DNA of 64,000 bases from JACVRW01 sp035650215 (GTDB taxonomy: Bacteria > Actinomycetota > Thermoleophilia > Solirubrobacterales > Thermoleophilaceae). Below are positions 7,813 to 16,512 of this stretch, in pieces. The stretch lies in assembly GCA_035650215.1 (NCBI GenBank), contig DASRIC010000004.1, positions 1-64,000 of the forward strand, given 5' to 3'. How positions within the stretch are numbered: position 1 is the stretch's first letter; every line of letters starts with the position of its first letter. A program made the position numbers and the translations under genes. Below the pieces are notes generated by a model that saw nothing but the letters and a program-made list of their open reading frames with translations, searched no databases and was not told the origin of the DNA.

Positions 7813-9374
7813 TCCCAGGCCAGGCGGAAATCGGCGTCGCCGCTCAGCTCGGCGACGTCCATCTGCGCCTTCTGGAGCTTGCCGGCGTAGTCCCAGTTGA
7901 GCGACTGCCAGCGCGTGAACTGGTCGAGCACCCACATGCCTGACTGACGGCTGCCGTTGCCCGAGCGCCCGTTGCCCCCGAACGGGAGGTGCGCCTCGGC
8001 GCCGCTCGTGGAGTTGTTCACAGACACCATGCCGGCGCTCACGCGCTCGCGGAAGCGGAAGGCCCACTTCGCGTCGGTCGTGTAGATCGCCGACGAGAGC
8101 CCGTAGCCATGGCCGTTCGCCAGCGTTATCGCCTCGTCGAAGTCGGAGAAGCTCGCCACGCCCACAATCGGGCCGAACGTCTCGGTCGAGTAGATGTCGT
8201 CGTCGGCCCGCACCCCGTCGACGATCGTGGGGTGGCAGTAGATGCCGGCGTCAGGGTCGCCCACGAAGCCGTCGCGCGGGTTGTCGGCGCTGATCCGGCC
8301 CCGGCCGGTCGAGCCCGAGACCGTGTGGTGGTCGCGGATCAGTCCGAGCCAGTCCTCGAAGCGCTCGGCGAAGCGCTCGTGGATCATCGGCCCGTAGAGC
8401 ACGTCCTCCGTGGGGTCGCCAATCGCTGCGTCCTCGACCAGCGCGCTGAAGCGCCGCATGAAGTTGTCGTGGACCGACTCCTGGACGATCACGGTGCCGA
8501 GTGACGTGCAGCGCTGCCCCGCGGTGCCGAAGCCGCTGAAGAGCGCCCCCTCGGCCGCGAGGTCCAGGTCGGCGTCCTCCATCACCACCAGGGGGTTCTT
8601 GCCCCCCAGCTCGAGGCATGGCGACTGCACGTGACGCCCGCACAGCTCCCCGATGCGCGAGCCGACAGCGGACGAGCCGGTGAAGCCCACCTTGTCGACC
8701 AGCCCCTCCTCGAGCGCGCGCTCGAGCCCCTCGAAGGCGCTCGGGCCGTGGCACTGCACGACGTTCAAGACGCCGTCCGGAAGGCCGCCGTTGATGAACA
8801 GCTGACCGAGCGCGTCGCCGAGCGCGGGGGCGTACTCCGCCGGCTTCCAGACGACGGCATTGCCGCACAGCAGCGCCGGCACGAGGTACCAGGACGGGAC
8901 GGCGACGGGGAAGTTGCCGGCGGTGATGATCGCCGCCACGCCCACGGGGTTGCGGAAGGTGAAGAGCTGCTTGTCGGGCATCTCGGACGGCACCGTCTGC
9001 CCGTAGAGGCGGCGCCCCTCGCCGACGAAGAAGTCGCAGGTGTCCACGATCTCCTGAACCTCACCGAGCGACTCCGGGTAGGGCTTGCCGATTTCGCGCG
9101 TGACGAGCCGGGCGAGCGCCTCCTTGTTGTCCTCCACGAGCCGCCCGATCTGCTGGATCGCCTTGCCGCGCACCGGGGCGGGCACCGAGCGCCACTCGCG
9201 CTGCGCCTCGCGCGCCGCCCGGCAGGCGTCCGCGAACGTCTGCGCGTCGCCCAGGACGGCCTCGCAGACGATCTCGTCGAGGTTCGCGGGATTGCGCGAC
9301 TCGATGCGCTCTCCATCCGTGTGCGTGCTGCCGCCGATGATCGACCCGACGGTCCTCGTGTCCGTGACGCTCAT
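7809..9374 (-). CDS. NAD(P)-dependent aldehyde dehydrogenase
   Basis: A 521-residue protein with the full ALDH superfamily pattern. The NAD-binding region includes FRNPVGVAAIITAGNFPVAV and WKPAEYAP, the general base is E255 in LELGGKNP, and the catalytic thiol is C289 in GTAGQRCTSLGT. The late PFGGNGRSGNG segment is also typical. The ATG at 9374 lies four bases after the PEP carboxykinase stop, so the two form an operon. The AGQRCTS context is close to ALDH7/semialdehyde dehydrogenases, but the aldehyde is not identifiable. It oxidises an aldehyde to an acid in the cytoplasm. Confidence 0.9.
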   Translation of the reverse strand: MSVTDTRTVGSIIGGSTHTDGERIESRNPANLDEIVCEAVLGDAQTFADACRAAREAQREWRSVPAPVRGKAIQQIGRLVEDNKEALARLVTREIGKPYPESLGEVQEIVDTCDFFVGEGRRLYGQTVPSEMPDKQLFTFRNPVGVAAIITAGNFPVAVPSWYLVPALLCGNAVVWKPAEYAPALGDALGQLFINGGLPDGVLNVVQCHGPSAFEGLERALEEGLVDKVGFTGSSAVGSRIGELCGRHVQSPCLELGGKNPLVVMEDADLDLAAEGALFSGFGTAGQRCTSLGTVIVQESVHDNFMRRFSALVEDAAIGDPTEDVLYGPMIHERFAERFEDWLGLIRDHHTVSGSTGRGRISADNPRDGFVGDPDAGIYCHPTIVDGVRADDDIYSTETFGPIVGVASFSDFDEAITLANGHGYGLSSAIYTTDAKWAFRFRERVSAGMVSVNNSTSGAEAHLPFGGNGRSGNGSRQSGMWVLDQFTRWQSLNWDYAGKLQKAQMDVAELSGDADFRLAWD

Positions 9375-9378
9375 GCGC

Positions 9379-11190
9379 TCAAGCGTACGCGTCGAGCCGC
9401 CGCTCCAGCGTGTCGAGCTGCGCGCGCAGCTCGTCGGGCAGGGCGTCCCCGAACTCCGCGAAGTGCTCGCGCAGCTGCGGGAGCTGCGCCTTCCACTCCT
9501 CGGGATCGACCCGCAGGAGCTCCTCCATCGCGCCGTCCGCCAGGTCGAGCCCGGCGGTGTCGATCGCCTCCGGACCGGGCACCAGTCCGATCGGCGTCTC
9601 GACCGCCTCGGCCTCGTCGTCGCAGCGCCTGAACACCCATTCGAGCACGCGGCTGTTCTCGCCGAAGCCGGGCCAGAGGAACTGCCCGTCATCGTCCTTG
9701 CGGAACCAGTTGACCATGAAGATGCGCGGCAGCTGGGCGCCCTCGCGGCGGCCGGTAGCGAGCCAGTAGGCGAGGTAGTCGGCCATGTTGTAGCCGCAGA
9801 AGGGCAGCATGGCCATCGGGTCGAAGCGCAGCTGGCCCACCTTGCCCGCGGCGGCGGCCGTCTTCTCGGAGCCCATCACCGCGCCGAGGAACACGCCGTG
9901 CTCCCAGTCGAACGACTCGTAGACGAGCGGCACCACCGCCCCGCGCCGCCCGCCGAACAGGAACGCGTCCATCGGCACGCCCTCGGGGTCCTCCCAGTTC
10001 GGCGCGATCGAGGGGCACTGCGCCGCCGGCGACGTGAAGCGCGCGTTCGGATGGGCGGCCGGCTCGCCGGAGCCGGGCACCCACTCCTCCCCGTGCCAGT
10101 CGATCGCGTGAGAGGGCGGGTCGGCGGACATTCCCTCCCACCAGACGTCGCCGTCGTCCGTGCGCGCGCAGTTGGTGAAGATCGAGTTCTCGCGCACGGT
10201 CGCCATCGCGTTCGGGTTCGTGTCCTCGCCCGTTCCGGGCGCGACTCCGAAGAAGCCGGCCTCCGGGTTGATGGCGTACAGGCGCCCGTCGTCGCCCCAC
10301 TTCATCCAGGCGATGTCGTCCCCCACCGTCTCGACCGTCCAGCCCTCGAGCGTCGGGATCAGCATCGCGAGGTTGGTCTTGCCGCAGGCCGACGGGAAGG
10401 CGCCGCCCACGTGCTTGACCTTCCCCTCCGGCGAGACGAGCTTGAGGATCAGCATGTGCTCGGCCATCCAGTCCTCGTCGTGGGCCATCACCGACGCGAT
10501 CCGCAGCGCGAAGCACTTCTTGCCGAGCAGCGCGTTACCGCCGTAGCCCGAGCCGAACGACCAAATCTCGCGCGTCTCCGGGAAGTGCACGATGTACTTG
10601 TTGTCCGCGTTGCAGGGCCACGGCACGTCCTCGGCGCCCTCCTCGAGCGGCGCGCCGACCGAGTGCAGGCAGGGCACGAACTCGCCGTCGTCGCCCAGCA
10701 CCTCGAGCGCGCCGGCGCCCATGCGGGTCATGATGCGCATCGAGACGGCCACGTAGGCCGAGTCGGTGAGCTGGACGCCGATGTGTGCGATCGGCGAGCC
10801 GAGCGGGCCCATCGAGAAGGGCACGACGTACATCGTGCGCCCGCGCATCGAGCCACGGAAGAGGCCTGTGAGCGTCTCGCGCATCTGCGCGGGGTCGCGC
10901 CAGTTGTTCGTGGGACCTGCGAGCTCCTCCCGCTCCGAGCAGATGAAGGTTCGGTCCTCGACCCGGGCCACGTCCGCCGGATCCGAGCGCGCGAGGTAGG
11001 AGTTCGGGCGCTTGGCGTCCGACAGGCGCTCAAAGGTCCCCGCGTCCACGAGTTCTTGGCAGAGCCGGTCGTACTCCTCCGCCGAGCCGTCGCACCAGTG
11101 GATCTGGTCGGGCTGGGTGAGCTCCGCGAACTGCTCGACCCAGGCTACGAGCCTCGGGTGAGTGGTGGGAGCGGTGGCTGCCTGTGTCAC
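9379..11190 (-). CDS. pckG: Phosphoenolpyruvate carboxykinase (GTP)
   Basis: A 603-residue protein, the normal length for GTP-type PEPCK. It converts oxaloacetate and GTP to phosphoenolpyruvate, CO2 and GDP. The hallmark kinase loop GGAFPSACGKTN lies at 262-273, with C269 and K271. The N-terminal substrate loop contains YVVPFSMGPLGSP, and a metal-binding WMKWGDDG follows. The start is GTG at 11190, with GGAG about eleven bases upstream. The open frame continues far upstream but loses all resemblance there. The enzyme is gluconeogenic and sits at the same metabolic node as the malyl-CoA/malate-CoA ligase operon 3 kb away. Confidence 0.97.
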   Translation of the reverse strand: MTQAATAPTTHPRLVAWVEQFAELTQPDQIHWCDGSAEEYDRLCQELVDAGTFERLSDAKRPNSYLARSDPADVARVEDRTFICSEREELAGPTNNWRDPAQMRETLTGLFRGSMRGRTMYVVPFSMGPLGSPIAHIGVQLTDSAYVAVSMRIMTRMGAGALEVLGDDGEFVPCLHSVGAPLEEGAEDVPWPCNADNKYIVHFPETREIWSFGSGYGGNALLGKKCFALRIASVMAHDEDWMAEHMLILKLVSPEGKVKHVGGAFPSACGKTNLAMLIPTLEGWTVETVGDDIAWMKWGDDGRLYAINPEAGFFGVAPGTGEDTNPNAMATVRENSIFTNCARTDDGDVWWEGMSADPPSHAIDWHGEEWVPGSGEPAAHPNARFTSPAAQCPSIAPNWEDPEGVPMDAFLFGGRRGAVVPLVYESFDWEHGVFLGAVMGSEKTAAAAGKVGQLRFDPMAMLPFCGYNMADYLAYWLATGRREGAQLPRIFMVNWFRKDDDGQFLWPGFGENSRVLEWVFRRCDDEAEAVETPIGLVPGPEAIDTAGLDLADGAMEELLRVDPEEWKAQLPQLREHFAEFGDALPDELRAQLDTLERRLDAYA

Positions 11191-11307
11191 TGGTGCTGGG
11201 TCTCCTTCATCGCCTGCCGGGAAGGCCGGTAACCGTATCCCAAGCGCCGCCGTGCGCGAGCAGCCGGCTCGGCCGGCTGCGAGCGTTTGGCTCTTACACT
11301 CCGGCGG

Positions 11308-11907
11308 ATGCGGGCCGTGCTGCGCTTCGTGGCGTCGGTGATGATCGTGAGCGGGACGCTGCTGATCGCCGACGCCGCCGTGACCCTGCTGTGGCAGGAG
11401 CCCGTGTCCGCGTTCGTGGCCGAGCGCCACCAGGGCAAGCTCGAGACCGCCTACTTCGACCCGCCGCGCCGCGTGGTGCGGCGCGAGCCGCTCGAGGGGG
11501 ACGCCATCGCGCGAATTGCGATCCCGGCCATCGGCGTCTCCGAATACGTGATCGAGGGCACCGACCTCGGCAGCCTGCGAAGGGGGCCGGGGCACTATCC
11601 GGAGACACCGCTGCCGGGCGAGCCGGGCACCGTGGCGATCGCCGGGCACCGCACCACTTACGGGGCGCCTTTCCGGGAGATCGACCAGCTCGACCCGGGG
11701 GACCGGATCGTGGTCGACATGCCGGACGGCCGCTTCGTCTACCGCGTCGAACGCACGGTGATCGTGGACGACCAGGACCTGTCGGTGCTCGAGCCGGCCG
11801 GCTACCGGCGGCTGCTGCTGAGCGCCTGCCATCCGCTCTACAGCGCGGCCCAACGCATCATCGTGTTCGCGCGGCAGGTCGACCGCCAGCCGGCGCGGGT
11901 GCGCTAG
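11308..11907 (+). CDS. Class E sortase
   Basis: A 199-residue transpeptidase anchored by one N-terminal membrane helix (about 5-28). Catalytic residues are all visible: H114 in IAGHRTTYG, C174 in LLLSACHPLYSA and R189 in RIIVFAR. The domain begins around residue 68 with ARIAIPAIG. Class E sortases of actinobacteria join surface proteins at LAXTG/LPXTG motifs to peptidoglycan. An LPFTG protein follows about 180 bases downstream. ATG 11308 lies close to TACACT, a possible -10, so the transcript may be nearly leaderless. The stop overlaps the convergent small gene's stop. Confidence 0.88.
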   Translation: MRAVLRFVASVMIVSGTLLIADAAVTLLWQEPVSAFVAERHQGKLETAYFDPPRRVVRREPLEGDAIARIAIPAIGVSEYVIEGTDLGSLRRGPGHYPETPLPGEPGTVAIAGHRTTYGAPFREIDQLDPGDRIVVDMPDGRFVYRVERTVIVDDQDLSVLEPAGYRRLLLSACHPLYSAAQRIIVFARQVDRQPARVR

Positions 11908-12050
11908 ACGGTGAGCCCGGGCGCGGCGCCGGAGTCGTCGATGCGGGACTCGTCCTGGGACTCGAACCAGAGGATGAGGCCGATCACGAGCGCGATCGAC
12001 ACCGCCAGCACGGCCAGCCAGTAGACGAACTTCCCGAGCACGGCGGCCAT
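11904..12050 (-). CDS. 48-residue single-pass membrane protein
   Basis: A short gene reading from ATG 12050 to TAG at 11904. Residues 1-6 are N-terminal, a hydrophobic helix spans about 7-29 (FVYWLAVLAVSIALVIGLIL), and the tail ESQDESRIDDS is strongly acidic. It lies between the sortase and its LPFTG substrate but on the opposite strand. Its stop TAG overlaps the sortase TAG in CTAG. Codon use is in keeping with neighbours and third positions are mostly G or C. The function is unknown. A small membrane adaptor for the sortase is one possibility, inferred from position only. Confidence 0.55.
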   Translation of the reverse strand: MAAVLGKFVYWLAVLAVSIALVIGLILWFESQDESRIDDSGAAPGLTV

Positions 12051-12090
12051 CGTAGGCGGTGGCGTCCGATGGGCCACCGATCATGCGCCC

Positions 12091-12345
12091 ATGAGCCATC
12101 GAAAGGAAGCAATCGCATGCGCCCTCGCGGTGGGAGCGCTCGGGCTCGGCGGCGCCGGAGCGGCCTCCGCGCAGTCCTATGACGACGACGCCAGGACCCT
12201 GAACGGCTCCGAGGACACGCTGCCGTTCACCGGCTTCGACCCCGCCCCGCTCGCGGCCGGCGGTCTGCTGCTGGCCGTCGCCGGGATCGGGCTGCGCCGC
12301 CGGCTCAGGCCTGCGGCTTGCGCGGCACCAGCACCGCGCGCTTGA
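12091..12345 (+). CDS. LPXTG-type (LPFTG) sortase-substrate surface protein
   Basis: An 84-residue secreted protein. The signal peptide spans about 1-27 (ending AASAQ), followed by a very short acidic mature region (YDDDARTLNGSED). The cell-wall sorting signal has LPFTG at 44-48, a hydrophobic segment at about 53-68 and RRRLR at 69-73. The mature part is only about 20 residues, so it may be a minimal anchor or spacer instead of a functional domain. The last 14 residues overlap the 3' end of the convergent MaoC gene. It is almost certainly handled by the sortase upstream. Confidence 0.75.
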   Translation: MSHRKEAIACALAVGALGLGGAGAASAQSYDDDARTLNGSEDTLPFTGFDPAPLAAGGLLLAVAGIGLRRRLRPAACAAPAPRA

Positions 12346-12811
12346 ACTCGGCCACCAGCGCGCCGTCCTGCTTGTACACGCGGGTGTGGACCTTGACCAC
12401 GCCGCGATCGGGCTTTGACTGCGACGGGCGCACGTCGAGCACCTCGGACTCGCAGAAGAGGGTGTCGCCGTGGAAGACCGGCGCCGGGTGCGAGAGCTCC
12501 TCCGTGGCGAGGTTGGCGATCGCCTTGCCGGACACGTCGCCCACCGACATCCCGAGCGCCAGCGAGTAGACGAGCGGTCCCACCACCACGTTCCGGCCCT
12601 GCTGGGACTGCGCCGCGTAAACGTCGTTGATGTGCAGCGGGTGGTGGTTCATGGTGAGCAGGCAGAACAGGTGGTCGTCCGCCTCGGTCACCGTCTTGGC
12701 CGGCCAGTGTTTGTAGACGGCGCCGACCTCGAACTCCTCGAGGTATCGGCCGTACTGGCGCGCGCCTGACGCCTCGCGGGCGGCCTGGCTGGTCTCGATG
12801 CCTTCGCTCAT
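12305..12811 (-). CDS. MaoC family enoyl-CoA hydratase/dehydratase
   Basis: A 168-residue hotdog-fold protein. The hydratase-2 region contains KTVTEADDHLFCLLTMNHHPLH, in which D and H match the MaoC catalytic dyad, and VVGPLVYSLALGMSV follows. The start is ATG 12811. It resembles actinobacterial MaoC proteins such as mycobacterial Rv2499c that hydrate itaconyl- or mesaconyl-type CoA esters. The malyl/citramalyl-CoA lyase gene lies 1.7 kb away on the other strand, so hydration of a C5-dicarboxyl-CoA for that lyase is a reasonable but unproven role. Confidence 0.85.
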   Translation of the reverse strand: MSEGIETSQAAREASGARQYGRYLEEFEVGAVYKHWPAKTVTEADDHLFCLLTMNHHPLHINDVYAAQSQQGRNVVVGPLVYSLALGMSVGDVSGKAIANLATEELSHPAPVFHGDTLFCESEVLDVRPSQSKPDRGVVKVHTRVYKQDGALVAEFKRAVLVPRKPQA

Positions 12812-12906
12812 GGGCGGCGGAATGCTATCCGGCGGAGAACCGACGCCTGGTCGTCGGCCTGCCCCCCTGGCTCGAAGTGGGCCGCGACGAGAGGCTCGCT
12901 CTCCTG

Positions 12907-14508
12907 ATGACACGAATGCGCCTTACACCGTTTCTGCTCGCCGCGCCGGTAGCAATGCTCGCTGGGCTCGCCCCCGCCACCGCCGGCGCCGCCGACTACT
13001 GCGTCGCCCCCAACACCGGCTGCGGCGGGACGCCCATTCCGAACCTCGAGCAGGCTCTCGACCTTGCGGACAACGCGACCGATCCGGACCGCGTGTTCCT
13101 CGGCGCCGCCATCTACACGGCGCCGACCACGACCGGCTTCTACTACAGCGAGTCGAGCTCGCCGGTCCAGATCATCGGCCAGGGACGCGGCCAGACCGTC
13201 CTCACCGCCCCCTCCGCTGCCTCCTTCGTGCTGCGACTCCTCGGCGGCGCCGGCTCTTCGGTCAACGACCTCACGATCCGGCTGCCCCAAACCGCGGCTG
13301 CCGGGCTCAAGGGGCTCTCGACGTCGGGTCTCGGCCGGCGGGTCGAGGTGATCGAGGATGCGACGCAGGCGAACAATCGCTCTGGCGTCGAGCTCTTTAA
13401 CGGCGGCACGCTCGAGGACTCGAGTGTCGCCCTCGGCAGCGGCCAGGACACGGTCGGGGTCCTACTCGAGACCGGTGGCGGCGCCGTGCGGCGCTCGTCC
13501 GCGAGCGCGAAGACCGCCGTTCACAGCGAGTACGGCGGCGCGATCGAGCAGTCGCAGCTCACCGGGTCGGAAGCGGGCGTCATTGCCTACCGCAACACGA
13601 CGGCCATCCGCTCGAGCCTGATCCGCTTCACCGCGACACCCGGTGCGGGCATCGGCGCGCTCACGCGCAAGGGCTCCCCCACCACCGTGACAGCCGACGG
13701 CGTGACGATCGTCGGCCCGAACGTCTTGAACACCTTCGGGGTCGCAGCGGTCACGGGCATCCTCACAGGCTCACCCGTGGCGGTCAGCCTGACCAACTCG
13801 ATCATCCGCGGAGCAGAGAGACCCCTGTACGCAGCCGCGGATGTGTCCACCGCGAAGATCAGTGCCTCGTACTCCGACTACAACTCGAGCGCGAACTTGG
13901 TCGGCGCCCGCGGAGGCAACGAGGACATCGCCGAGACGAACGTCTCCAACGTGGGTGACGCCGGCTTCGTGGACGCCGTCGCCGGCGACTACCGGCTGCG
14001 CGCCGGTTCGGCTCTGATCGATTCGGGCGACCCGATCACGCAGCAGGGCCTCGACCTCGACGGCAATCCGCTGGTCATGGACGGGAACGGCGACGGCCTT
14101 GCACGGCGCGATCTGGGCGCCTACGAGCTCCCGCCGGCCCTGCCCCCCGCGGCTGGCGATGCTCCGCCGACCGTTCCGGCCGTGGACCGGGAAGCGCCTC
14201 TGGTGAGCGGGTTCCGGGCCGCGCCGGCCCTGTTCGCCGTACGGCGCGGCACCCGCTTCCGCTACACGCTCAGCGAGCAGGCGCGCGTGACGCTCACGAT
14301 CCAGCGCAAGCTCCCCGGTGGCCGGCACAGGGTCGTCGGCAGGCTTCGGCGAAACGCGACGAGCGGGAGGAACAGCACCCGCTTCACGGGCAAGATCCGC
14401 GCGCGGGCCCTCCGACCCGGCCGCTACCGGGCGCTCATCCGCGCCAGCGACGCCGCCGGCAACCGCTCGGTACGAAAGGCGACCCGCTTCCGGATCGCCG
14501 CTCGCTGA
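12907..14508 (+). CDS. Secreted right-handed beta-helix protein, choice-of-anchor-Q type
   Basis: About 533 residues. The signal peptide ends near ATAGAA, and the mature chain starts DYCVAPNTGCGGTPIPNLEQAL, a common opening of choice-of-anchor-Q proteins. Residues about 40-390 are rich in short beta repeats with N, S, T and G, as in pectate-lyase-like helices. The DxDGNPLVMDGNGDG and RRDLGAYE block near 410 is the family hallmark. A proline-rich linker is followed by an Ig-like basic C-terminal domain (about 440-533) ending in NRSVRKATRFRI. It probably works at the cell surface, with no catalytic motif recognised. ATG 12916 is an alternative start. Confidence 0.8.
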   Translation: MTRMRLTPFLLAAPVAMLAGLAPATAGAADYCVAPNTGCGGTPIPNLEQALDLADNATDPDRVFLGAAIYTAPTTTGFYYSESSSPVQIIGQGRGQTVLTAPSAASFVLRLLGGAGSSVNDLTIRLPQTAAAGLKGLSTSGLGRRVEVIEDATQANNRSGVELFNGGTLEDSSVALGSGQDTVGVLLETGGGAVRRSSASAKTAVHSEYGGAIEQSQLTGSEAGVIAYRNTTAIRSSLIRFTATPGAGIGALTRKGSPTTVTADGVTIVGPNVLNTFGVAAVTGILTGSPVAVSLTNSIIRGAERPLYAAADVSTAKISASYSDYNSSANLVGARGGNEDIAETNVSNVGDAGFVDAVAGDYRLRAGSALIDSGDPITQQGLDLDGNPLVMDGNGDGLARRDLGAYELPPALPPAAGDAPPTVPAVDREAPLVSGFRAAPALFAVRRGTRFRYTLSEQARVTLTIQRKLPGGRHRVVGRLRRNATSGRNSTRFTGKIRARALRPGRYRALIRASDAAGNRSVRKATRFRIAAR

Positions 14509-14533
14509 ACGCCGTGTACTAGCCTCGGGCCCC

Positions 14534-15592
14534 GTGCGCAACCCTCGTGACTTCCTGAAGCCGCTCGCGATCGGCGCGCCGGAGCCGCTCCGCGAGATCC
14601 CGGTCAAACCGTCGCGGATGATCCACTTCCTCGACTTCTCGAACGAGAAGATGGTCGCCAAGGCCCCCGAGATCGCGCCCAAGGTCGACGTCCTGCTGGG
14701 CAACCTCGAGGACGCCATCCCGGTCGACCGCAAGGAGGCGGCGCGCGAGGGGCTGATCCGGGTGGGCCGCGAGATGGAGCTGGGTGAGACGGCGCTTTGG
14801 ACCCGGGTGAACGCGCTCGAGAGCCCCTGGGTGCTCGACGATCTCGCCCAGGTCGTCGGCGAGATCGGCGACCGGCTCGAGGTGGTGATGGTGCCCAAGG
14901 TCGAAGGCGCCTGGGACATCCACTACGTCGATCGGCTGCTGGCGCAGCTCGAGGCGAGGGCGGGCCTCGAGCGGCCGCTCCTCGTGCACGCGATCCTCGA
15001 GACCGCGCAGGGCGTGACGAACCTCGAGGAGATCGCAACGGCGAGCCCGCGCATGCAGGGCATGAGCTTCGGGCCGGCCGACCTGGCCGCCAACCGGCGC
15101 ATGAAGACCACGCGCGTGGGCGGCGGGCACCCCGGCTACCGCGTGATCGCCGATCCGCCGGAGGACGGCTCCGAGGCACCGCGTGCGACCGCGCAGCAGG
15201 ACCCCTGGCACTACTCGATCGCCCGCATGGTCGACGCCTGCGCCGGTGCGGGCATCCTGCCCTTCTACGGGCCCTTCGGCGACATCAAGGACACCGCGGG
15301 CTGCGAGACGCAGTTCCGCGCCGCGTTCCTGCTCGGGTGCGTCGGCGCGTGGTCGCTCCACCCGGCGCAGATCGACATCGCCAAGAAGGTCTTCTCCCCC
15401 GATCCGGACGAGGTCAGGTTCGCCAAGCGGGTGATCCAGGCGATCCCGGACGGGCGCGGCGTCCACATGATCGACGGGAAGATGCAGGACGACGCCACCT
15501 GGAAGCAGTGCAAGGTGATGGTCGACCTCGCCGAGATGCTGGCCCGCAAGGATCCGGAGCTGGCCGAGGCGTACGAGCTCCAGCCCGCCTAG
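14534..15592 (+). CDS. mcl: L-malyl-CoA / beta-methylmalyl-CoA / (S)-citramalyl-CoA lyase-like (CitE family)
   Basis: A 352-residue protein from GTG 14534. Large parts are nearly the same as I recall for the trifunctional Chloroflexus lyase of the 3-hydroxypropionate bicycle: FLKPLAIGAPEP at the start, VDVLLGNLEDAIPVDRKEAA, ETALWTRVNALESPWVLDD, MVPKVEGAWDIHYVD, LETAQGVTNLEEIA, GPADLAANRRMKTTRVGGGH and MIDGKMQDDATWKQ near the end. The metal-binding glutamate and aspartate of the HpcH/CitE fold fall in LETAQG and in the GPADLAA region. It cleaves or forms 3-hydroxyacyl-CoA esters with glyoxylate or pyruvate and acetyl- or propionyl-CoA. First gene of the operon. Direction in vivo is not known. 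Confidence 0.9.
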   Translation: MRNPRDFLKPLAIGAPEPLREIPVKPSRMIHFLDFSNEKMVAKAPEIAPKVDVLLGNLEDAIPVDRKEAAREGLIRVGREMELGETALWTRVNALESPWVLDDLAQVVGEIGDRLEVVMVPKVEGAWDIHYVDRLLAQLEARAGLERPLLVHAILETAQGVTNLEEIATASPRMQGMSFGPADLAANRRMKTTRVGGGHPGYRVIADPPEDGSEAPRATAQQDPWHYSIARMVDACAGAGILPFYGPFGDIKDTAGCETQFRAAFLLGCVGAWSLHPAQIDIAKKVFSPDPDEVRFAKRVIQAIPDGRGVHMIDGKMQDDATWKQCKVMVDLAEMLARKDPELAEAYELQPA

Positions 15593-15604
15593 GCGGGCCG
15601 CGAT

Positions 15605-16483
15605 ATGGACATCGTCCTCGCGCTCGCCGCCGCGCTCCTATTCGGCGTCGGCACAGTGCTGCAGCAGCGGGCCGCGATGCAGGTGCCCGACGAGGAGGCG
15701 ATGAAGGCCGGCCTGCTGGTGCGGCTGGCGAAGGAGCCCGTCTGGCTCGCCGGGATCGTCGCGGACGCGCTTGGGTTCGTGCTCCAGGCGGTGGCCCTTG
15801 CCGTCGGGCGCATCGTCGTCGTGCAGCCGTTGCTCGCCACGGCCGTCGTGTTCGCGCTCCCTTTCGGCGCGCGGCTCGACCGGCGCCGGCTCACGCGCAA
15901 CGAGATCCTCGGGGCCGCGGCCGTCGTCGGCGGCGTGGCGTCGTTCGTGGTGGTGTCCAACCCGACCGGCGGCGTGGACGACCCCGAGTTGAGGGTGTGG
16001 ATCGTGTCGGGGGCGATCTGCCTGGCGGCCTCCGGCGCCCTGGCCCTGGTCGCCAAGGGGCGCTCGCCGGGCGTCAAGGCATCGCTCCTCGGCAGCGCGG
16101 CGGGCATCCTGTTCGCGCTGAGCGCAGTGCTGACGAAGGCGGTCGCCGATCAGTTCGACGACGGGATCCTCGACATCTTCGTCCACTGGCAGCTGTACGC
16201 CCTGGTCGCGGTCGGCTGGGTCGGCATGACGCTGAGCTCGGCCGCGCTGCAGACGGGCGCGCTAGCGCCCGCGGCGGCGACCCAGATGTCGCTCGATCCG
16301 GTGGTGAGCGTGGCGCTCGGCGTATTCGCCTTCGACGAGTCGCTGCACGAGACCTTCGTCGGCGGCGCGGTCGCGCTGGCCGGGTTCGCGGTGATGATCG
16401 TCGGGCTCGTGGTGCTCTCGGGCTCGCAGTCGAGTAGGGAGACGAACGCGGTGGTTCCGACCAAGGCGCCGATGCCGGCGTAG
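15605..16483 (+). CDS. DMT/EamA-like transporter (NIPA-like)
   Basis: A 292-residue protein with about ten membrane helices and no signal peptide. The first helix GVGTVLQQRAA and the repeat arrangement are those of drug/metabolite transporter superfamily members, including NIPA-type proteins. It sits 12 bases after the lyase and 29 bases before the CoA ligase beta subunit, all on the same strand, so it is likely co-transcribed. A role in moving a dicarboxylate, or the efflux of a pathway intermediate, is inferred from this position only. No substrate-specific residues are known to me. Confidence 0.75.
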   Translation: MDIVLALAAALLFGVGTVLQQRAAMQVPDEEAMKAGLLVRLAKEPVWLAGIVADALGFVLQAVALAVGRIVVVQPLLATAVVFALPFGARLDRRRLTRNEILGAAAVVGGVASFVVVSNPTGGVDDPELRVWIVSGAICLAASGALALVAKGRSPGVKASLLGSAAGILFALSAVLTKAVADQFDDGILDIFVHWQLYALVAVGWVGMTLSSAALQTGALAPAAATQMSLDPVVSVALGVFAFDESLHETFVGGAVALAGFAVMIVGLVVLSGSQSSRETNAVVPTKAPMPA

Positions 16484-16512
16484 GCCCCCGACCGCTAGAT
16501 TTCCCGCCCCTC

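Noticed and set aside
11191..12099. Large upstream extension of the PEP carboxykinase frame
   Set aside because: The frame stays open but codes low-complexity arginine/histidine sequence antisense to the sortase and LPFTG genes. Homology starts at GTG 11190.
14318..14533. Extension of the lyase N-terminus by 72 codons
   Set aside because: It overlaps the beta-helix protein gene in another frame and has no homology to lyases. GTG 14534 matches the family start.
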